Both the position numbers and the translations under genes were made by a program. Shown in pieces: positions 45,910 through 55,092 of a stretch of DNA of 64,000 nt. This DNA comes from Haliea sp. (GTDB lineage: Bacteria; Pseudomonadota; Gammaproteobacteria; Pseudomonadales; Halieaceae): contig JAHEBM010000010.1 in the NCBI GenBank assembly GCA_024642245.1, forward strand, positions 1-64,000, given 5' to 3'. The notes under the pieces are model-generated. The model saw only the letters and a program-made list of their open reading frames with translations, made no database searches and was not told where the DNA came from. Every line of letters begins with the position of its first letter. Within the stretch, counting starts at the first letter, position 1.

Positions 45910-48285
45910 TCAGAAGTTGTAGCCCACCGAGAGGGCCCAGGTACGCGGCATATTGTAAGCGCCGGTGACAATCGGGCCTATCTCGTAGGTGTTGGTCAGC
46001 ACACGCTTGTCGTCCAGGTTTTTACCTTCCAGGGCGAAGCGCCAGTGCTCGTCACGGGTGCGGAAGGCCGCAACGGCATTCCAGATCACGTGTGACTCCT
46101 GTACCTGCAGATCCGCCGAGTAGCTGGTCAGGTCGATAGGTGAATTGGTGTAGGAGTCATCCCGGTACGACACATCGGTACCGATGGTGGCAGTACCCCA
46201 ATCGGACACGTCGAAATCGTAGCTGACGCGCCCCTGGGAGGTCCACTTGGGCGAGAAACCGATCGCGGTTGTGCTGGCCCTGTCGCCCTCGGCGCTTGCG
46301 TATTCCTTGACGTCAGTGTCCAGGTAACCCACGTTTACACCAACAACCAGGCCTTCGACCGGCGGCAGCCAGAGCACTTCCAGCTCCGCGCCTGATGTTT
46401 CCAGTTTACCCACGTTGCCGACCGTTTTTTTCAGGTCGGCGCCGTCCAGTACAACCGTCGCCAATTGCTTGTCCTGGTAATCGTTGAAGAACGCCTCGCC
46501 ATTGATACGCATGGTGCCGTCCAGCCAGGTGGTCTTCATACCCAGGCTGTAGGTATCCACGATCTCCGGATCATAGGGAGTGGCCACGCCACCATCGCGA
46601 TTGAAGCCGCCGGACTTGAAACCCGATGCATAACTGGCGTAGACCATGGCGTCGTCAGAAGCGAACCAGGTCAGCTTGGCGCTGGGCGTAAACTCGGTCC
46701 ACTTGTCACTGGCCTGGACGTCCTCGGGATAGGAAATCTGCTGGTAGGTGCTGTTCTTCAACCCGGTGTAGGCGGAAGCCCAGTACGCAAACAGCGGGGC
46801 CTGCTCAGCTGCGCTCTCCTGTCCCGGTCGCACGAAGCCAACCGCATCGGGCGGGAAGCCCTTCAGGCCAGCAAACGCGGGAAATCCCCGGGTAACCGTC
46901 GCCAGCTGCGATTCGTCCTTCTTGTCCTCGGTGTAACGGCCACCGATGGACGCCTGCCAGCTTTCGGTAAAGTTCCAGTCCACGTTGAAATAGGCTGAAG
47001 TGGATTCCACTTCGTTATGTGCCTTGTAGGTGTCCTTGAAATTGTCCTCGGTTACCAGCAAGCGAAAGTACTGCGAGGTCGTCTGGGGCGCATCCTGCTC
47101 GCCATCGAGATAGTACAGGCCGGCAACCGCCTGCACCGAATCGCCACTGAAGTTGAGCTGCAGTTCCTGTGAGAAATCGTCCGACTCAATGTCGCGAATC
47201 GTGGTGATGAACTGCTGCTCACTGCCGTCAAAATCGAAGGGTTGCGTATTGTCCACACTGCGCTGCGCGGTAACTGATTTCAAGGTCCATTGCTCGTTCA
47301 GCGCCCACTCCACGGTCGCGGCAAACGTCGTTGCCTCGATTTCGTACTGGCCAAAACCGTCAACGTACTCGCTGGACACCCGGTCTATGTCCGTGGGTAC
47401 GGAAGTATCCTGGGGACCATCCACCAGGCCGATACCGGGGCCGAGATAGGTGTTGCCGCCGGTGAGTACAAAATTGGCGCCGGTACCGAACAAGCCCGAG
47501 TTGAGGTCAAGGCCAACCCGGTTCGGGATGCTGGGAGCCGACTCATCCTTGTTGTAATCCGCGGAGAGCTTTACCCGTAAATTGTCGGTGACATTGAACA
47601 GCAGGGCGCCGCGATATGCCGCCACGTCCTCGTCCCAGTATTCGCCGCCGTCATAGGTGTTGGTCTGGATACCATCGCGGTTCTTGTACATTGCGCCAAA
47701 GCTGCCCAGGAGGGTATCGCCGATAATAGGTCCGGAGACATTGGCCTTCACTTTCACCAGGTCAAATTCCCCGGTGGTGGCCTCGACATGGCCGGTGAAC
47801 TCCTCAGTCGGCTCTTTGGATACAAATTTCACCGCGCCGCCGATGGTGTTGCGGCCGTAGAGGTTACCCTGGGGTCCCTTGAGCACTTCGACCCGCTCCG
47901 TATCAAAGACCTCGAGAATGCCGCCGGTTGTACGGTTCACGTACACGTCATCCAGGTAAATGCCGACACCCTGGTCAAAACCGGGGTCGTTACCGATACC
48001 GCGCATGAATATGGAAACGGCGCCTGCGATCAGGCCGCCGGTGGTGGTGAGGGTGACGTTGGGGGTCATGCGCTCCAGGTCCAGGATATCATCCACCTGG
48101 GCAGCCTGTAGCTGGTCGGCACTGAACGCGCTGATCGCCATCGGCACTTCCTGCATGCTCTCTGAGCGTTTCCGGGCGGTAACCACAACCTCTTCCAGCA
48201 TTTGTGCCTGGGCGAAATCGGTGACACCCAGTGCGGAGACAACCGCTGCCGCCATCAAAGAAGATTTGTATCTTTTGCTCTGCAT
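45910..48285 (-). CDS. TonB-dependent outer-membrane receptor
   Basis: The 791-residue protein has a signal peptide (cleavage near FAQAQ), a TonB-box/plug start (EEVVVTARKRSESMQEVPMAISAF), the plug domain with GVGIYLDDVYVNRTTGG and GRNTIGGAVKFVSK, and a large beta-barrel ending in SVGYNF with terminal Phe. This EEVVVTARKR type is common in aquatic gammaproteobacteria and sphingomonads for hydrophobic or complex substrates. A TATAAT -10 (48308-48313) lies close upstream, and GGGAG precedes the ATG. Confidence 0.95.
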   Translation of the reverse strand: MQSKRYKSSLMAAAVVSALGVTDFAQAQMLEEVVVTARKRSESMQEVPMAISAFSADQLQAAQVDDILDLERMTPNVTLTTTGGLIAGAVSIFMRGIGNDPGFDQGVGIYLDDVYVNRTTGGILEVFDTERVEVLKGPQGNLYGRNTIGGAVKFVSKEPTEEFTGHVEATTGEFDLVKVKANVSGPIIGDTLLGSFGAMYKNRDGIQTNTYDGGEYWDEDVAAYRGALLFNVTDNLRVKLSADYNKDESAPSIPNRVGLDLNSGLFGTGANFVLTGGNTYLGPGIGLVDGPQDTSVPTDIDRVSSEYVDGFGQYEIEATTFAATVEWALNEQWTLKSVTAQRSVDNTQPFDFDGSEQQFITTIRDIESDDFSQELQLNFSGDSVQAVAGLYYLDGEQDAPQTTSQYFRLLVTEDNFKDTYKAHNEVESTSAYFNVDWNFTESWQASIGGRYTEDKKDESQLATVTRGFPAFAGLKGFPPDAVGFVRPGQESAAEQAPLFAYWASAYTGLKNSTYQQISYPEDVQASDKWTEFTPSAKLTWFASDDAMVYASYASGFKSGGFNRDGGVATPYDPEIVDTYSLGMKTTWLDGTMRINGEAFFNDYQDKQLATVVLDGADLKKTVGNVGKLETSGAELEVLWLPPVEGLVVGVNVGYLDTDVKEYASAEGDRASTTAIGFSPKWTSQGRVSYDFDVSDWGTATIGTDVSYRDDSYTNSPIDLTSYSADLQVQESHVIWNAVAAFRTRDEHWRFALEGKNLDDKRVLTNTYEIGPIVTGAYNMPRTWALSVGYNF

Positions 48286-48307
48286 AGGACCAGACTCCCT
48301 GTTTAGA

Positions 48308-48313
48308 ATTATA
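48308..48313 (-). promoter_or_regulatory. -10 box (TATAAT) of the TonB receptor gene
   Basis: On the minus strand TATAAT lies 22 bases before the start codon. The -35 region is poor (TGAGGG at 17 bases), which suggests that an activator is needed. Confidence 0.45.
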
Positions 48314-48419
48314 ACGGTTAGCGCCCTGCCCCCTCACGCCGGAGCACGGCACGCACCATCGATCTTGCCGGAACAAGTATCGCCACCGTGCAGCCCGCGG
48401 GACAGAACACCTGCAACCA

Positions 48420-48442
48420 AATTTATGTACATTTAAGTTCAG
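48420..48442 (+). promoter_or_regulatory. Shared 23-bp motif, copy 2
   Basis: The core ATGTACATTTAAGTTCAG, preceded by AATTT, differs from copy 1 (37534-37556) at 3 of 23 positions. It lies 135 bases upstream of the TonB receptor start. Within it TGTAC-N6-GTTCA is an imperfect inverted repeat. Confidence 0.5.
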
Positions 48443-48643
48443 CTGCTGGTCGCGAACGCAAATGTCTACTATTTTGGCCCGATGGGCTCTGGCCGGAGCG
48501 GCCGCGACCGCTAGAATCCTGTGCAAAGCCTGGCAGCAGCAGTGCCGGGCACAAAAACTGGCGCGGCAGCGGCCGCCCCGGGCCCCCGCCCAAGGGGAAG
48601 TCATGGTCGCATGGCCAGCCCGGATAACACCCCCGAGGTAGCC

Positions 48644-49732
48644 ATGGCGGGACCATCGACTATTCCAGACTTTGAGGATCGCCTTGGCCAGTGGCTGGAA
48701 GCGAAAATCCCGGGGGCGCGGGGCGTGAGCATCTCGGGCCTTGCGTCCCCGGAAGCGGGCGCTTCCAATGAGACCCTCCTGTTCACGGCGAGCTGGTCTG
48801 AGGCTGGCCGGGCCTGCTCCCGCGACCTGGTGGCGCGGCTCAGGCCCGGCGCGGAGGGCATCTTCCCCCGCTACGACCTGGCCCTGCAGTTCCGGGCCAT
48901 GGCCGCGCTGGCCGACACCGCTGTGCCGGTTCCGGTGGTGCTGGCACTGGAGGAGGACGACAGCGTGCTGGGCCGGCCCTTCTATATCATGGAACAGGTT
49001 CACGGCCGCTACCTGGCGGACAACCCCCCTTACCACATGGCCGGCTGGCTCACCGAATGCAGTGCGCAGGAGCGACGGCTGATCTGGTGCAACGCCATAC
49101 GCGAGGTGGCGCGGATAAACAAGGTCGACTGGGCCGGCTGTGGTTTTGGCGAGATCTGCGATTACGCACCCTACGCCACGCCGCTGCACCAATTGATCGC
49201 CCGGTACGAGCAGTTCCTGGAATGGGCCGAGACCCGCAGTCGCCCCTACCCGAAGTTGCGCGCCTGCCTGGCCTGGCTACGTCAGCACCAGCCCGGCGAT
49301 CAACCGCTGGCCCTGTGCTGGGGCGATGCCAAGGTCTCCAACCTGATGATCCGGGGCACTGACATTTGCGCTACCCTGGACTGGGAAATGGTGCACCTTG
49401 GCAATCCGGTACACGATCTCGCCTGGTGGTTTGTGCTCGATGGCAGCCTCAGCGAGGGACTCGGTATAGCACCCCTGGAAGGTGTCCCCGACAGGCAGGA
49501 GCTCATCGCCCTGTGGCAGCAGGAGAGCGGCTTCAGCGCCGCCGACCTCGACTACTATGAATTTCTCAGCGTCTTCCAGTTTGCCGTCATCATGGCGCGG
49601 GTGGGCACCCTGCTTACCGCCAGCGGACTGTTCCGGCCCGAAGACGAGTTCGACCTGAACAACAACTGCACGCCCCTGGTGGACCACTGGATGGCCAGGC
49701 ACCGTATTACCGCTTCAACTGGAGAACGATGA
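48644..49732 (+). CDS. Phosphotransferase-family (APH-like) protein
   Basis: The 362-residue kinase-fold protein has the ASNETLLF nucleotide loop, RPFYIMEQVHG, the catalytic LCWGDAKVSNLMI (aspartate of the HxD-like motif, with His replaced by Trp-Gly) and the metal-binding LDWEMVHLGNPVHDLAWW. Such APH/ACAD10-like proteins are common in acyl-CoA and steroid-degradation loci and may phosphorylate a hydroxylated substrate. The start at 48644 has GAGG 5 bases upstream; an ATG at 48611 is less well supported. Its stop overlaps the next start (ATGA). Confidence 0.83.
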   Translation: MAGPSTIPDFEDRLGQWLEAKIPGARGVSISGLASPEAGASNETLLFTASWSEAGRACSRDLVARLRPGAEGIFPRYDLALQFRAMAALADTAVPVPVVLALEEDDSVLGRPFYIMEQVHGRYLADNPPYHMAGWLTECSAQERRLIWCNAIREVARINKVDWAGCGFGEICDYAPYATPLHQLIARYEQFLEWAETRSRPYPKLRACLAWLRQHQPGDQPLALCWGDAKVSNLMIRGTDICATLDWEMVHLGNPVHDLAWWFVLDGSLSEGLGIAPLEGVPDRQELIALWQQESGFSAADLDYYEFLSVFQFAVIMARVGTLLTASGLFRPEDEFDLNNNCTPLVDHWMARHRITASTGER

Positions 49733-50895
49733 TGCCCGGATCCACAGGCCCGTTGCTGGCTGCCGACGAGCAATTCAATCACCAGGTCGTCGAGACTTTT
49801 GCCAGCGTGGGGCAAAGTGACCTGGCCTGGACCGAGAAAGTCTGCGGCATGGCGGCAGCCAGGGACGGTTCGCTGCAGATCACTTTTGGCTTTGGCAAAT
49901 ACACCAACCGTAATGTGGTGGATTCCTATGCCGGCGTCTGCCGCGGTGTCGAACAGTGGGTGGTGCGTGGGAGTCGCTCACTGAGCAGCGACCCGGACAC
50001 GGTCAACGTAGGCCCCATCCGCTACGAAATAGTAGAGCCGCTGCAGTGTATCCGGGTCACACTGGCGGCAAATGAGCATCAACCCATAGCCTTCGACATA
50101 CTGTTCAGGGCGCTTGTCCCGTGCGTGGTGGAGCAGCGCGAGGACCGACGCGACATGCACGGTTATCGCAAGGCCACAGACCAGATCCGCTACCACCAGA
50201 CAGGGGTTGTCAGCGGCTGGGTCGATATCCAGGGGCAACGCACCGGGATCATCCCGGAGCACTGGGTATCGACGCGGGATAAATCCTGGGGCGTACGGCC
50301 GCAGGTCGGCACGCCCATACCGGACCTGGAGCCGGACTTTCATCACCTGATACCCAGGGCCCTGGCCATCTGGAACCCCGTACTGTTCCAGCGCCAGGAC
50401 GGCAGCCATTACGCTTTTCACCATTACTTCCTGCAGTTCAGCGCCCCCGGTTACGAGCAGACATCAATACAGGGGGGGATCGAGGATGACCAGGGTGTCG
50501 AGCTGAAAGTGACAGGAATGACGCCGATGCTGGAATTCGAATCCCCGACAAAACGCCTGCAGCGCGGCGAGTTCCTGTTCCTGATGGCCGATGGCAGCGA
50601 ACGCCCCATGCGCTTTGAGACCCTGTCGGATACGGGCTTTTACCTTGGCGCCGGGGGCTATCACGGCGGCGACAATCACCATCACGGCAGCTGGCGGGGA
50701 GAACTGCATGTTGATGGCGACCACGCCGCCGATGCCAGCCGGCCGGATGTCCTGCAGCGCTACAAGCAATTTCGCGACTGCATGATACGGGTTGAAGACC
50801 CGGTGGGTGGCGGTATCGGCTGGGGCAACTGCCAAACCTACATCCATGGCCCCTGGCCTGAATTTGGCCTCAGCGGCAATGAGCCGGCGCTATAG
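49729..50895 (+). CDS. Two-domain lipocalin-like protein (DUF7064/DUF7065 or AttH/CrtC-like), function unknown
   Basis: The 388-residue protein has no signal peptide. Visible landmarks are VSGWVDIQGQRTGII, STRDKSWGVRPQVG and a His-rich GGYHGGDNHHHGSWRGELHVDG near residue 310. The RDKSWGVR motif is typical of AttH/CrtC-type double-lipocalin proteins, which bind or hydrate hydrophobic compounds; the assignment is from memory of such motifs. It is translationally coupled (ATGA) to the phosphotransferase, and this pairing suggests one shared substrate. GGAG lies before the start; the ATG at 49732 is an equal choice. Confidence 0.65.
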   Translation: MMPGSTGPLLAADEQFNHQVVETFASVGQSDLAWTEKVCGMAAARDGSLQITFGFGKYTNRNVVDSYAGVCRGVEQWVVRGSRSLSSDPDTVNVGPIRYEIVEPLQCIRVTLAANEHQPIAFDILFRALVPCVVEQREDRRDMHGYRKATDQIRYHQTGVVSGWVDIQGQRTGIIPEHWVSTRDKSWGVRPQVGTPIPDLEPDFHHLIPRALAIWNPVLFQRQDGSHYAFHHYFLQFSAPGYEQTSIQGGIEDDQGVELKVTGMTPMLEFESPTKRLQRGEFLFLMADGSERPMRFETLSDTGFYLGAGGYHGGDNHHHGSWRGELHVDGDHAADASRPDVLQRYKQFRDCMIRVEDPVGGGIGWGNCQTYIHGPWPEFGLSGNEPAL

Positions 50896-51078
50896 TATGC
50901 AGTGTACGGCGCGACTGCTGCCGTGCATTGAATCGCTCGCGGCACAGGCAAGCGCATGCCACTGCAGAGGCTAGCCAAGAGCGAAAATGTCTATGAATTT
51001 GAAGTGATGGGTTCTATGACCGTCGCGTGTATCAACTAACATTGGGCGTCATCACCTTCAGCCCCATAGACGGACGCA

Positions 51079-53214
51079 ATGTCACATAACTACCGTCATC
51101 TTCTGTCACCCGGTCGTATAGGCGGTCTCGAGTTGCGCAATCGCATCGTGCTCGCCGCCATGGGCACAAATTTTGCGGCGCCCGATGGTCACTGCACCGA
51201 GCAACTGATCGCCTACTACGAGGCGCGCGCCAGGGGCGGCGCTGGCCTGCTGGTACTGGAGACGTCCGCCGCCATGTGGCCACACGGCTCCACCATGCCA
51301 AATACCATAGCCTTCTCCTCGGATGAGTTCATCCCCGGGCTGTCCGAGCTGGCCGGTCGTGTCCAACGCCACGGTGCCCGCATCCTGGCGCAGCTCAATC
51401 ACGGCGGCAAGATGGCCCAGGAGGATACCGCTGCAGGGCGCCCCATTCCGGTGCCGTCACAGCCTGCTCCCACCCGCAGTAATATGTTCAAGGTCCTCAC
51501 ACAGGGCGAAATCGGCAACTTTATCAAGGCCGCCGGACCGGACGGCAAGGGCCCTGACTATTACGAGATGAGCGCCGATGATATTGCCGAAACCGTAGCC
51601 GGTTTCGCTGCTGCCGCCAGGCGCGCCCAGCAGGCCGGCTTTGACGGTATCGAGCTGCATGCGGGCCACGGCTACCTGTTGGCCAATTTCCTCTCGCCCT
51701 ACACCAACAAACGCTCGGACCAGTACGGCGGCTCGCGACACAACCGCGCACGCTTCCTGCTGGAGACAATCGCCGCCGTGCGCGAGGCCACGTCTGGCTG
51801 CTTTCCCATCATGGTTCGCCTGGACGCCCACGAGTATCGCATCGAGGGCGGAATCACGCTGGCCGATTGTGTCGAAACGGCGCAACTGTGCGAGCGGGCG
51901 GGCGCCGATGCTATCGATGTCAGTGCCTACGGCAGCGTTGCCCATGCCATCGCATTCACCGAAGCGCCGCTGGTACACGAGCCGGGTGGTTTCATCCCTT
52001 TTGCACAGGCGGTAAAAAAGGCCGTCGGGATCCCGGTTATCGGGGTGGGGAGGATCGACCCGGACGTCGGCGAGCGGCACATCGCGGCAGGTGACTTCGA
52101 TTTCCTGGCCCTGGGTCGTCGCTTGCTGGCCGACCCCGAACTGCCGAACAAGCTGGCAGCGGGTCGGCCGGAAACGGTACGGCCGTGTATTTACTGCTAT
52201 ATCTGTGTCAGCCAGATCTTTATCAACAAGCCCGTGTGCTGCGCAGTCAATCACAACACCGGGCGCGAATATGAGGGCGATATCATCGCCCGCAGCGACG
52301 GCAGCAAGAAGGTTCTTGTCGTCGGCAGCGGCCCCGGCGGGATGGAGGCGGCCCGCCTGCTGGCCAGCAAGGGCCACAAGGTCAGCCTGTGGGAAAAGGA
52401 CCGGGACCTGGGTGGCACCGCCCGCATCGCAGCCCTCGCCTACGAGCCCAACGAACGGCTGGTGCACTACCTGGCAAAAGCCGTGCGTGCGCTGCCCATC
52501 GATATCCAGCTCGGGAAAACCGCGACAGCGGCCAATATCGCCGCGGCAGATGCCGACCACGTGATCCTGGCTACCGGCGCGCAGCGGGCGGCACCGGCCA
52601 TTGCCGGCAAGGAGCAACGCCACGTGTTCGACGGCGACGAGCTACGCGGCCTGCTGTTCGGCAGTGACCGCACAGCAATAGCAAAACTGTCACTTTTCCG
52701 ACGCCTGGTACTGGGGGCGGGACGCATCAGCCAGCTGCTGCGCAATATCAGGCTGATGCGCGTGCTCAGCAAGCTGTGGATGCCGATTTCAGGGCAGCTT
52801 GTGATTATCGGTGGTGGCCTGGTGGGGCTGGAGCTGGCGGAATTCCTGGTAGAGCGGCGGCGCAAGGTCACCCTGCTGGAACCCGGGCCCGATCTCGGGG
52901 CCGAGCTGGCCATCGTGCGACGGGCCAGGGTACTGCACCAGCTGGAAGCGCACGGCGCCGCGGTGTACAAATCAGTGTCGGGGATTGAAATCGGGCGGGA
53001 CCGGGTCAACTGTGAAGTGGCAGGCGCTGCGCAATCCTTTGCCTGCAGCCAGGTGATCATCGCGATGGGGGCGCAGCCCGATGACAGCCTGCTGGCGCAA
53101 CTGGCCGGCAGCAGATCCCGGGTTCACCGGATCGGAGACTGCCGTAAAGTGGCTTATATCGACGGCGCCATACTCGATGCGCGCAGGCTGGTGCAGGAAA
53201 TCGAACAGGTATAG
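51079..53214 (+). CDS. FAD/FMN/[4Fe-4S] enoate reductase (2,4-dienoyl-CoA reductase-like)
   Basis: The 711-residue protein has an OYE barrel (residues 1 to about 350; GIELHAGHGYLLANFLSPYTN, RSDQYGGS), a [4Fe-4S] site with Cys370, 373, 376 and 388, and an FAD/NADH module (VVGSGPGGMEAARLLA; VIIGGGLVGLELAEFL). The Cys spacing C-x2-C-x2-C-x11-C differs by one residue from FadH and resembles trimethylamine dehydrogenase-type enzymes. It reduces an unsaturated acyl-CoA or ring enone with NAD(P)H. It follows the lipocalin-like gene after 183 bases and converges with the AraC gene. Confidence 0.9.
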   Translation: MSHNYRHLLSPGRIGGLELRNRIVLAAMGTNFAAPDGHCTEQLIAYYEARARGGAGLLVLETSAAMWPHGSTMPNTIAFSSDEFIPGLSELAGRVQRHGARILAQLNHGGKMAQEDTAAGRPIPVPSQPAPTRSNMFKVLTQGEIGNFIKAAGPDGKGPDYYEMSADDIAETVAGFAAAARRAQQAGFDGIELHAGHGYLLANFLSPYTNKRSDQYGGSRHNRARFLLETIAAVREATSGCFPIMVRLDAHEYRIEGGITLADCVETAQLCERAGADAIDVSAYGSVAHAIAFTEAPLVHEPGGFIPFAQAVKKAVGIPVIGVGRIDPDVGERHIAAGDFDFLALGRRLLADPELPNKLAAGRPETVRPCIYCYICVSQIFINKPVCCAVNHNTGREYEGDIIARSDGSKKVLVVGSGPGGMEAARLLASKGHKVSLWEKDRDLGGTARIAALAYEPNERLVHYLAKAVRALPIDIQLGKTATAANIAAADADHVILATGAQRAAPAIAGKEQRHVFDGDELRGLLFGSDRTAIAKLSLFRRLVLGAGRISQLLRNIRLMRVLSKLWMPISGQLVIIGGGLVGLELAEFLVERRRKVTLLEPGPDLGAELAIVRRARVLHQLEAHGAAVYKSVSGIEIGRDRVNCEVAGAAQSFACSQVIIAMGAQPDDSLLAQLAGSRSRVHRIGDCRKVAYIDGAILDARRLVQEIEQV

Positions 53215-53247
53215 GTGCACGCGACCGGGCGCCGCTGGAAGCGCGGC

Positions 53248-54363
53248 TCAGCCCAGGGAGAGCGACTGCATCTTGTCCTTGTAGGACTTGGGCGTATGCC
53301 CGGTCCATCCCTTGAATGAGCGTACAAACGAACTGGCCTCAGTAAAACCCAGGTATTCGGCCAGGTCTGCCACCCGGGCGTCCTCGTGCAGTAGTTTATC
53401 GATAGCCACCTCACAGCGGACCTGGTCCTTGATCGCCTGGTAGCTGGTCTTTTCGCCCTGCAAACGCCGCCTGAGACTCGATTCGGACATGTACAGCATT
53501 GCAGCAACGTCGGAAAAAGATGGGGTGCCATTGGGAAGGTCGATGCTGACCAGGGACTTTATAGCCGCGCTGGTACTGGCCGGTTCCGCGTCGAAGGCGA
53601 TGAGGTGGTAAACGCTGTTCTTCAGGAACTCCACCAGTGACTCCGTGGTATGCACCACGCGCCGCGCCAACAACTGCCGTTCAAAGCTGAATGTATTCTC
53701 TCCCGCGTCAAAGTAGACCGGTGCATTGAACACTCTTGCGAGCTGGTCATGGTAGCGCTGGCTTACGGGGGGAGCGTCGATACGCAACTCCCGTGCAGTC
53801 AGCGTGTGGCCGGTAAGCCAGCCGCAAAACGCGTGCCACACGAGCAGACCGGAGGCCCGCGCCACCGTTACGCGGTAATCTGCACGGTCCCAGTCCTCGG
53901 GAATCAGCGCCCCGCCTCCCTCGGGTATATCAATGCTGTAGCTCAGGCTGACAAACGGTCCCGGCGTTTCCTCGAGCAGGCAAACCCGGTAGCCGTTCAG
54001 GGGGTAGAGCAATGCATCGAAGCGCCCGGCCAGGCGTAGGGCATCCCCCAGGGTGCGGCTGCCGACCATGCAATGGCACATCAATTCAAAAGCTTCGCTG
54101 CCCAGGCCCGCCGCCCAGGGCAGGGGCTGGTCAAGCGCCTGCATCTGTATGGCCGCGACCTTGTACAGTCGGGAATAATGCAGGGCAGGCAGTTCCTGGT
54201 CGGGGTCCAGGGACGCAATCCGGTCGGGGCTGAGGTCCGCCGTCGCGGCGATGGCATCCATGTCTACCCCAACCCGCTGCAGGTAATCAAGGAGACGCAG
54301 GAACTTCTTCACTGGAACGGTTATTTCGCTCACGGCCTGTCCGGATTTGTTGCGGTCATACAC
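53248..54363 (-). CDS. AraC-family transcriptional regulator
   Basis: The 371-residue protein has an N-terminal Arabinose_bd-type sensor domain (FLRLLDYLQRVGVDMDAI; AAGLGSEAFELMCHCMVGSRTLGDALRL) and a C-terminal pair of helix-turn-helix motifs (FSDVAAMLYMSESSLRRRLQ; RVADLAEYLGFTEASSFVRSFKGWTGHTPKSYK), as in OruR/ArgR-type regulators. The start is GTG at 54363. It converges with the enoate reductase and is divergent from the membrane-protein/SDR pair. It is a good candidate to control this catabolic region, but its binding site is unknown. Confidence 0.9.
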   Translation of the reverse strand: MYDRNKSGQAVSEITVPVKKFLRLLDYLQRVGVDMDAIAATADLSPDRIASLDPDQELPALHYSRLYKVAAIQMQALDQPLPWAAGLGSEAFELMCHCMVGSRTLGDALRLAGRFDALLYPLNGYRVCLLEETPGPFVSLSYSIDIPEGGGALIPEDWDRADYRVTVARASGLLVWHAFCGWLTGHTLTARELRIDAPPVSQRYHDQLARVFNAPVYFDAGENTFSFERQLLARRVVHTTESLVEFLKNSVYHLIAFDAEPASTSAAIKSLVSIDLPNGTPSFSDVAAMLYMSESSLRRRLQGEKTSYQAIKDQVRCEVAIDKLLHEDARVADLAEYLGFTEASSFVRSFKGWTGHTPKSYKDKMQSLSLG

Positions 54364-54546
54364 CAGATCTGGTTTTACTTATAATTGGGACCGAGCTTAA
54401 CATATATCATTCTCCTTGCCAGACCCCCCGAGCGCACTGCCTGTGGTAGATAATGTCCACCAAACTGGCCGCTCCCGTCCTATGCCTGCCCGGTGCTGTC
54501 CATGCCATAATTTCGACCATAAGCAGGCAATAAAAGAGGGAGTGAT

Positions 54547-55056
54547 GTGAATAATATGAATACAGCGCGAGATCACCTCAGGCACGAGATCCTGGTGGGC
54601 GGTGTCTCCAACACGATATTCAACGGGCTGATTGCCTGGCTATTGCTGAAAAGCGGGCCTGCGCTTGCCTGGGGCGGCGAACACAGCTTCGCCGTGGACG
54701 TATTCGCGACCGGCCTGCTGCTGCCTTTTATCGTCGCCCTGATCGTCATTCCCCTGCAGCGCGGCAAGCTCAACAAGGGCAAATTGCAGGCGATTGACCT
54801 GGGAACCGCTTCCCGGATCCAGTCGCTGGCCAACCGGCTGCCGGCGAGCACGTTCAAGAGCGCGCTGGTGTTCGGTCTTTTCGGCCTCTGCGTGATCGCG
54901 CCGCTCACCCTGCTGGGATTTTACCTGGTGGGCGTGGTCGAAATCGCCCCGCTTAACTATTCGATTTTCAAGGGAATCTGGGCCGGGCTGATGGCAGCCG
55001 TGCTGGTCGTTCCCATGGTGCTGATCGCCCTGCGCGACCCCGGCACTTCCCACTGA
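54547..55056 (+). CDS. Four-TM membrane protein of unknown function
   Basis: The 169-residue protein has four hydrophobic helices (about residues 21-37, 49-69, 103-127 and 137-160) and a basic cytoplasmic loop (PLQRGKLNKGKLQ). No family was recognised. A GTG at 54547 has GGAG 4 bases upstream; ATG at 54556 is the alternative. Its stop lies in a perfect 12-bp tandem repeat (55045-55068). It precedes the SDR gene by 36 bases and is divergent from the AraC gene. Confidence 0.7.
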   Translation: MNNMNTARDHLRHEILVGGVSNTIFNGLIAWLLLKSGPALAWGGEHSFAVDVFATGLLLPFIVALIVIPLQRGKLNKGKLQAIDLGTASRIQSLANRLPASTFKSALVFGLFGLCVIAPLTLLGFYLVGVVEIAPLNYSIFKGIWAGLMAAVLVVPMVLIALRDPGTSH

Positions 55057-55068
55057 ACTTCCCACTGA
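55045..55068 (+). repeat. 12-bp tandem duplication across a stop codon
   Basis: ACTTCCCACTGA occurs twice head-to-tail. The first copy ends in the in-frame TGA of the membrane-protein gene at 54547; the second copy gives another in-frame TGA. Confidence 0.9.
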
Positions 55069-55092
55069 CTTTAGCCTGCAAGGAGAAAACCC

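Larger units (their letters stand above)
48286..48643. promoter_or_regulatory. Divergent regulatory region, TonB receptor (-) / phosphotransferase (+)
   Basis: The 358 bases hold no convincing gene. On the minus side TATAAT at 48308-48313 serves the TonB receptor with a weak -35. The second copy of the 23-bp motif lies at 48420-48442. Short open frames between 48450 and 48640 lack ribosome sites. Confidence 0.5.

Noticed and set aside
48089-49192. 367-residue minus-strand reading opposite the phosphotransferase gene
   Set aside because: It runs through the regulatory region, and part of its end is a frame-shifted copy of the TonB signal-peptide region; no independent support.
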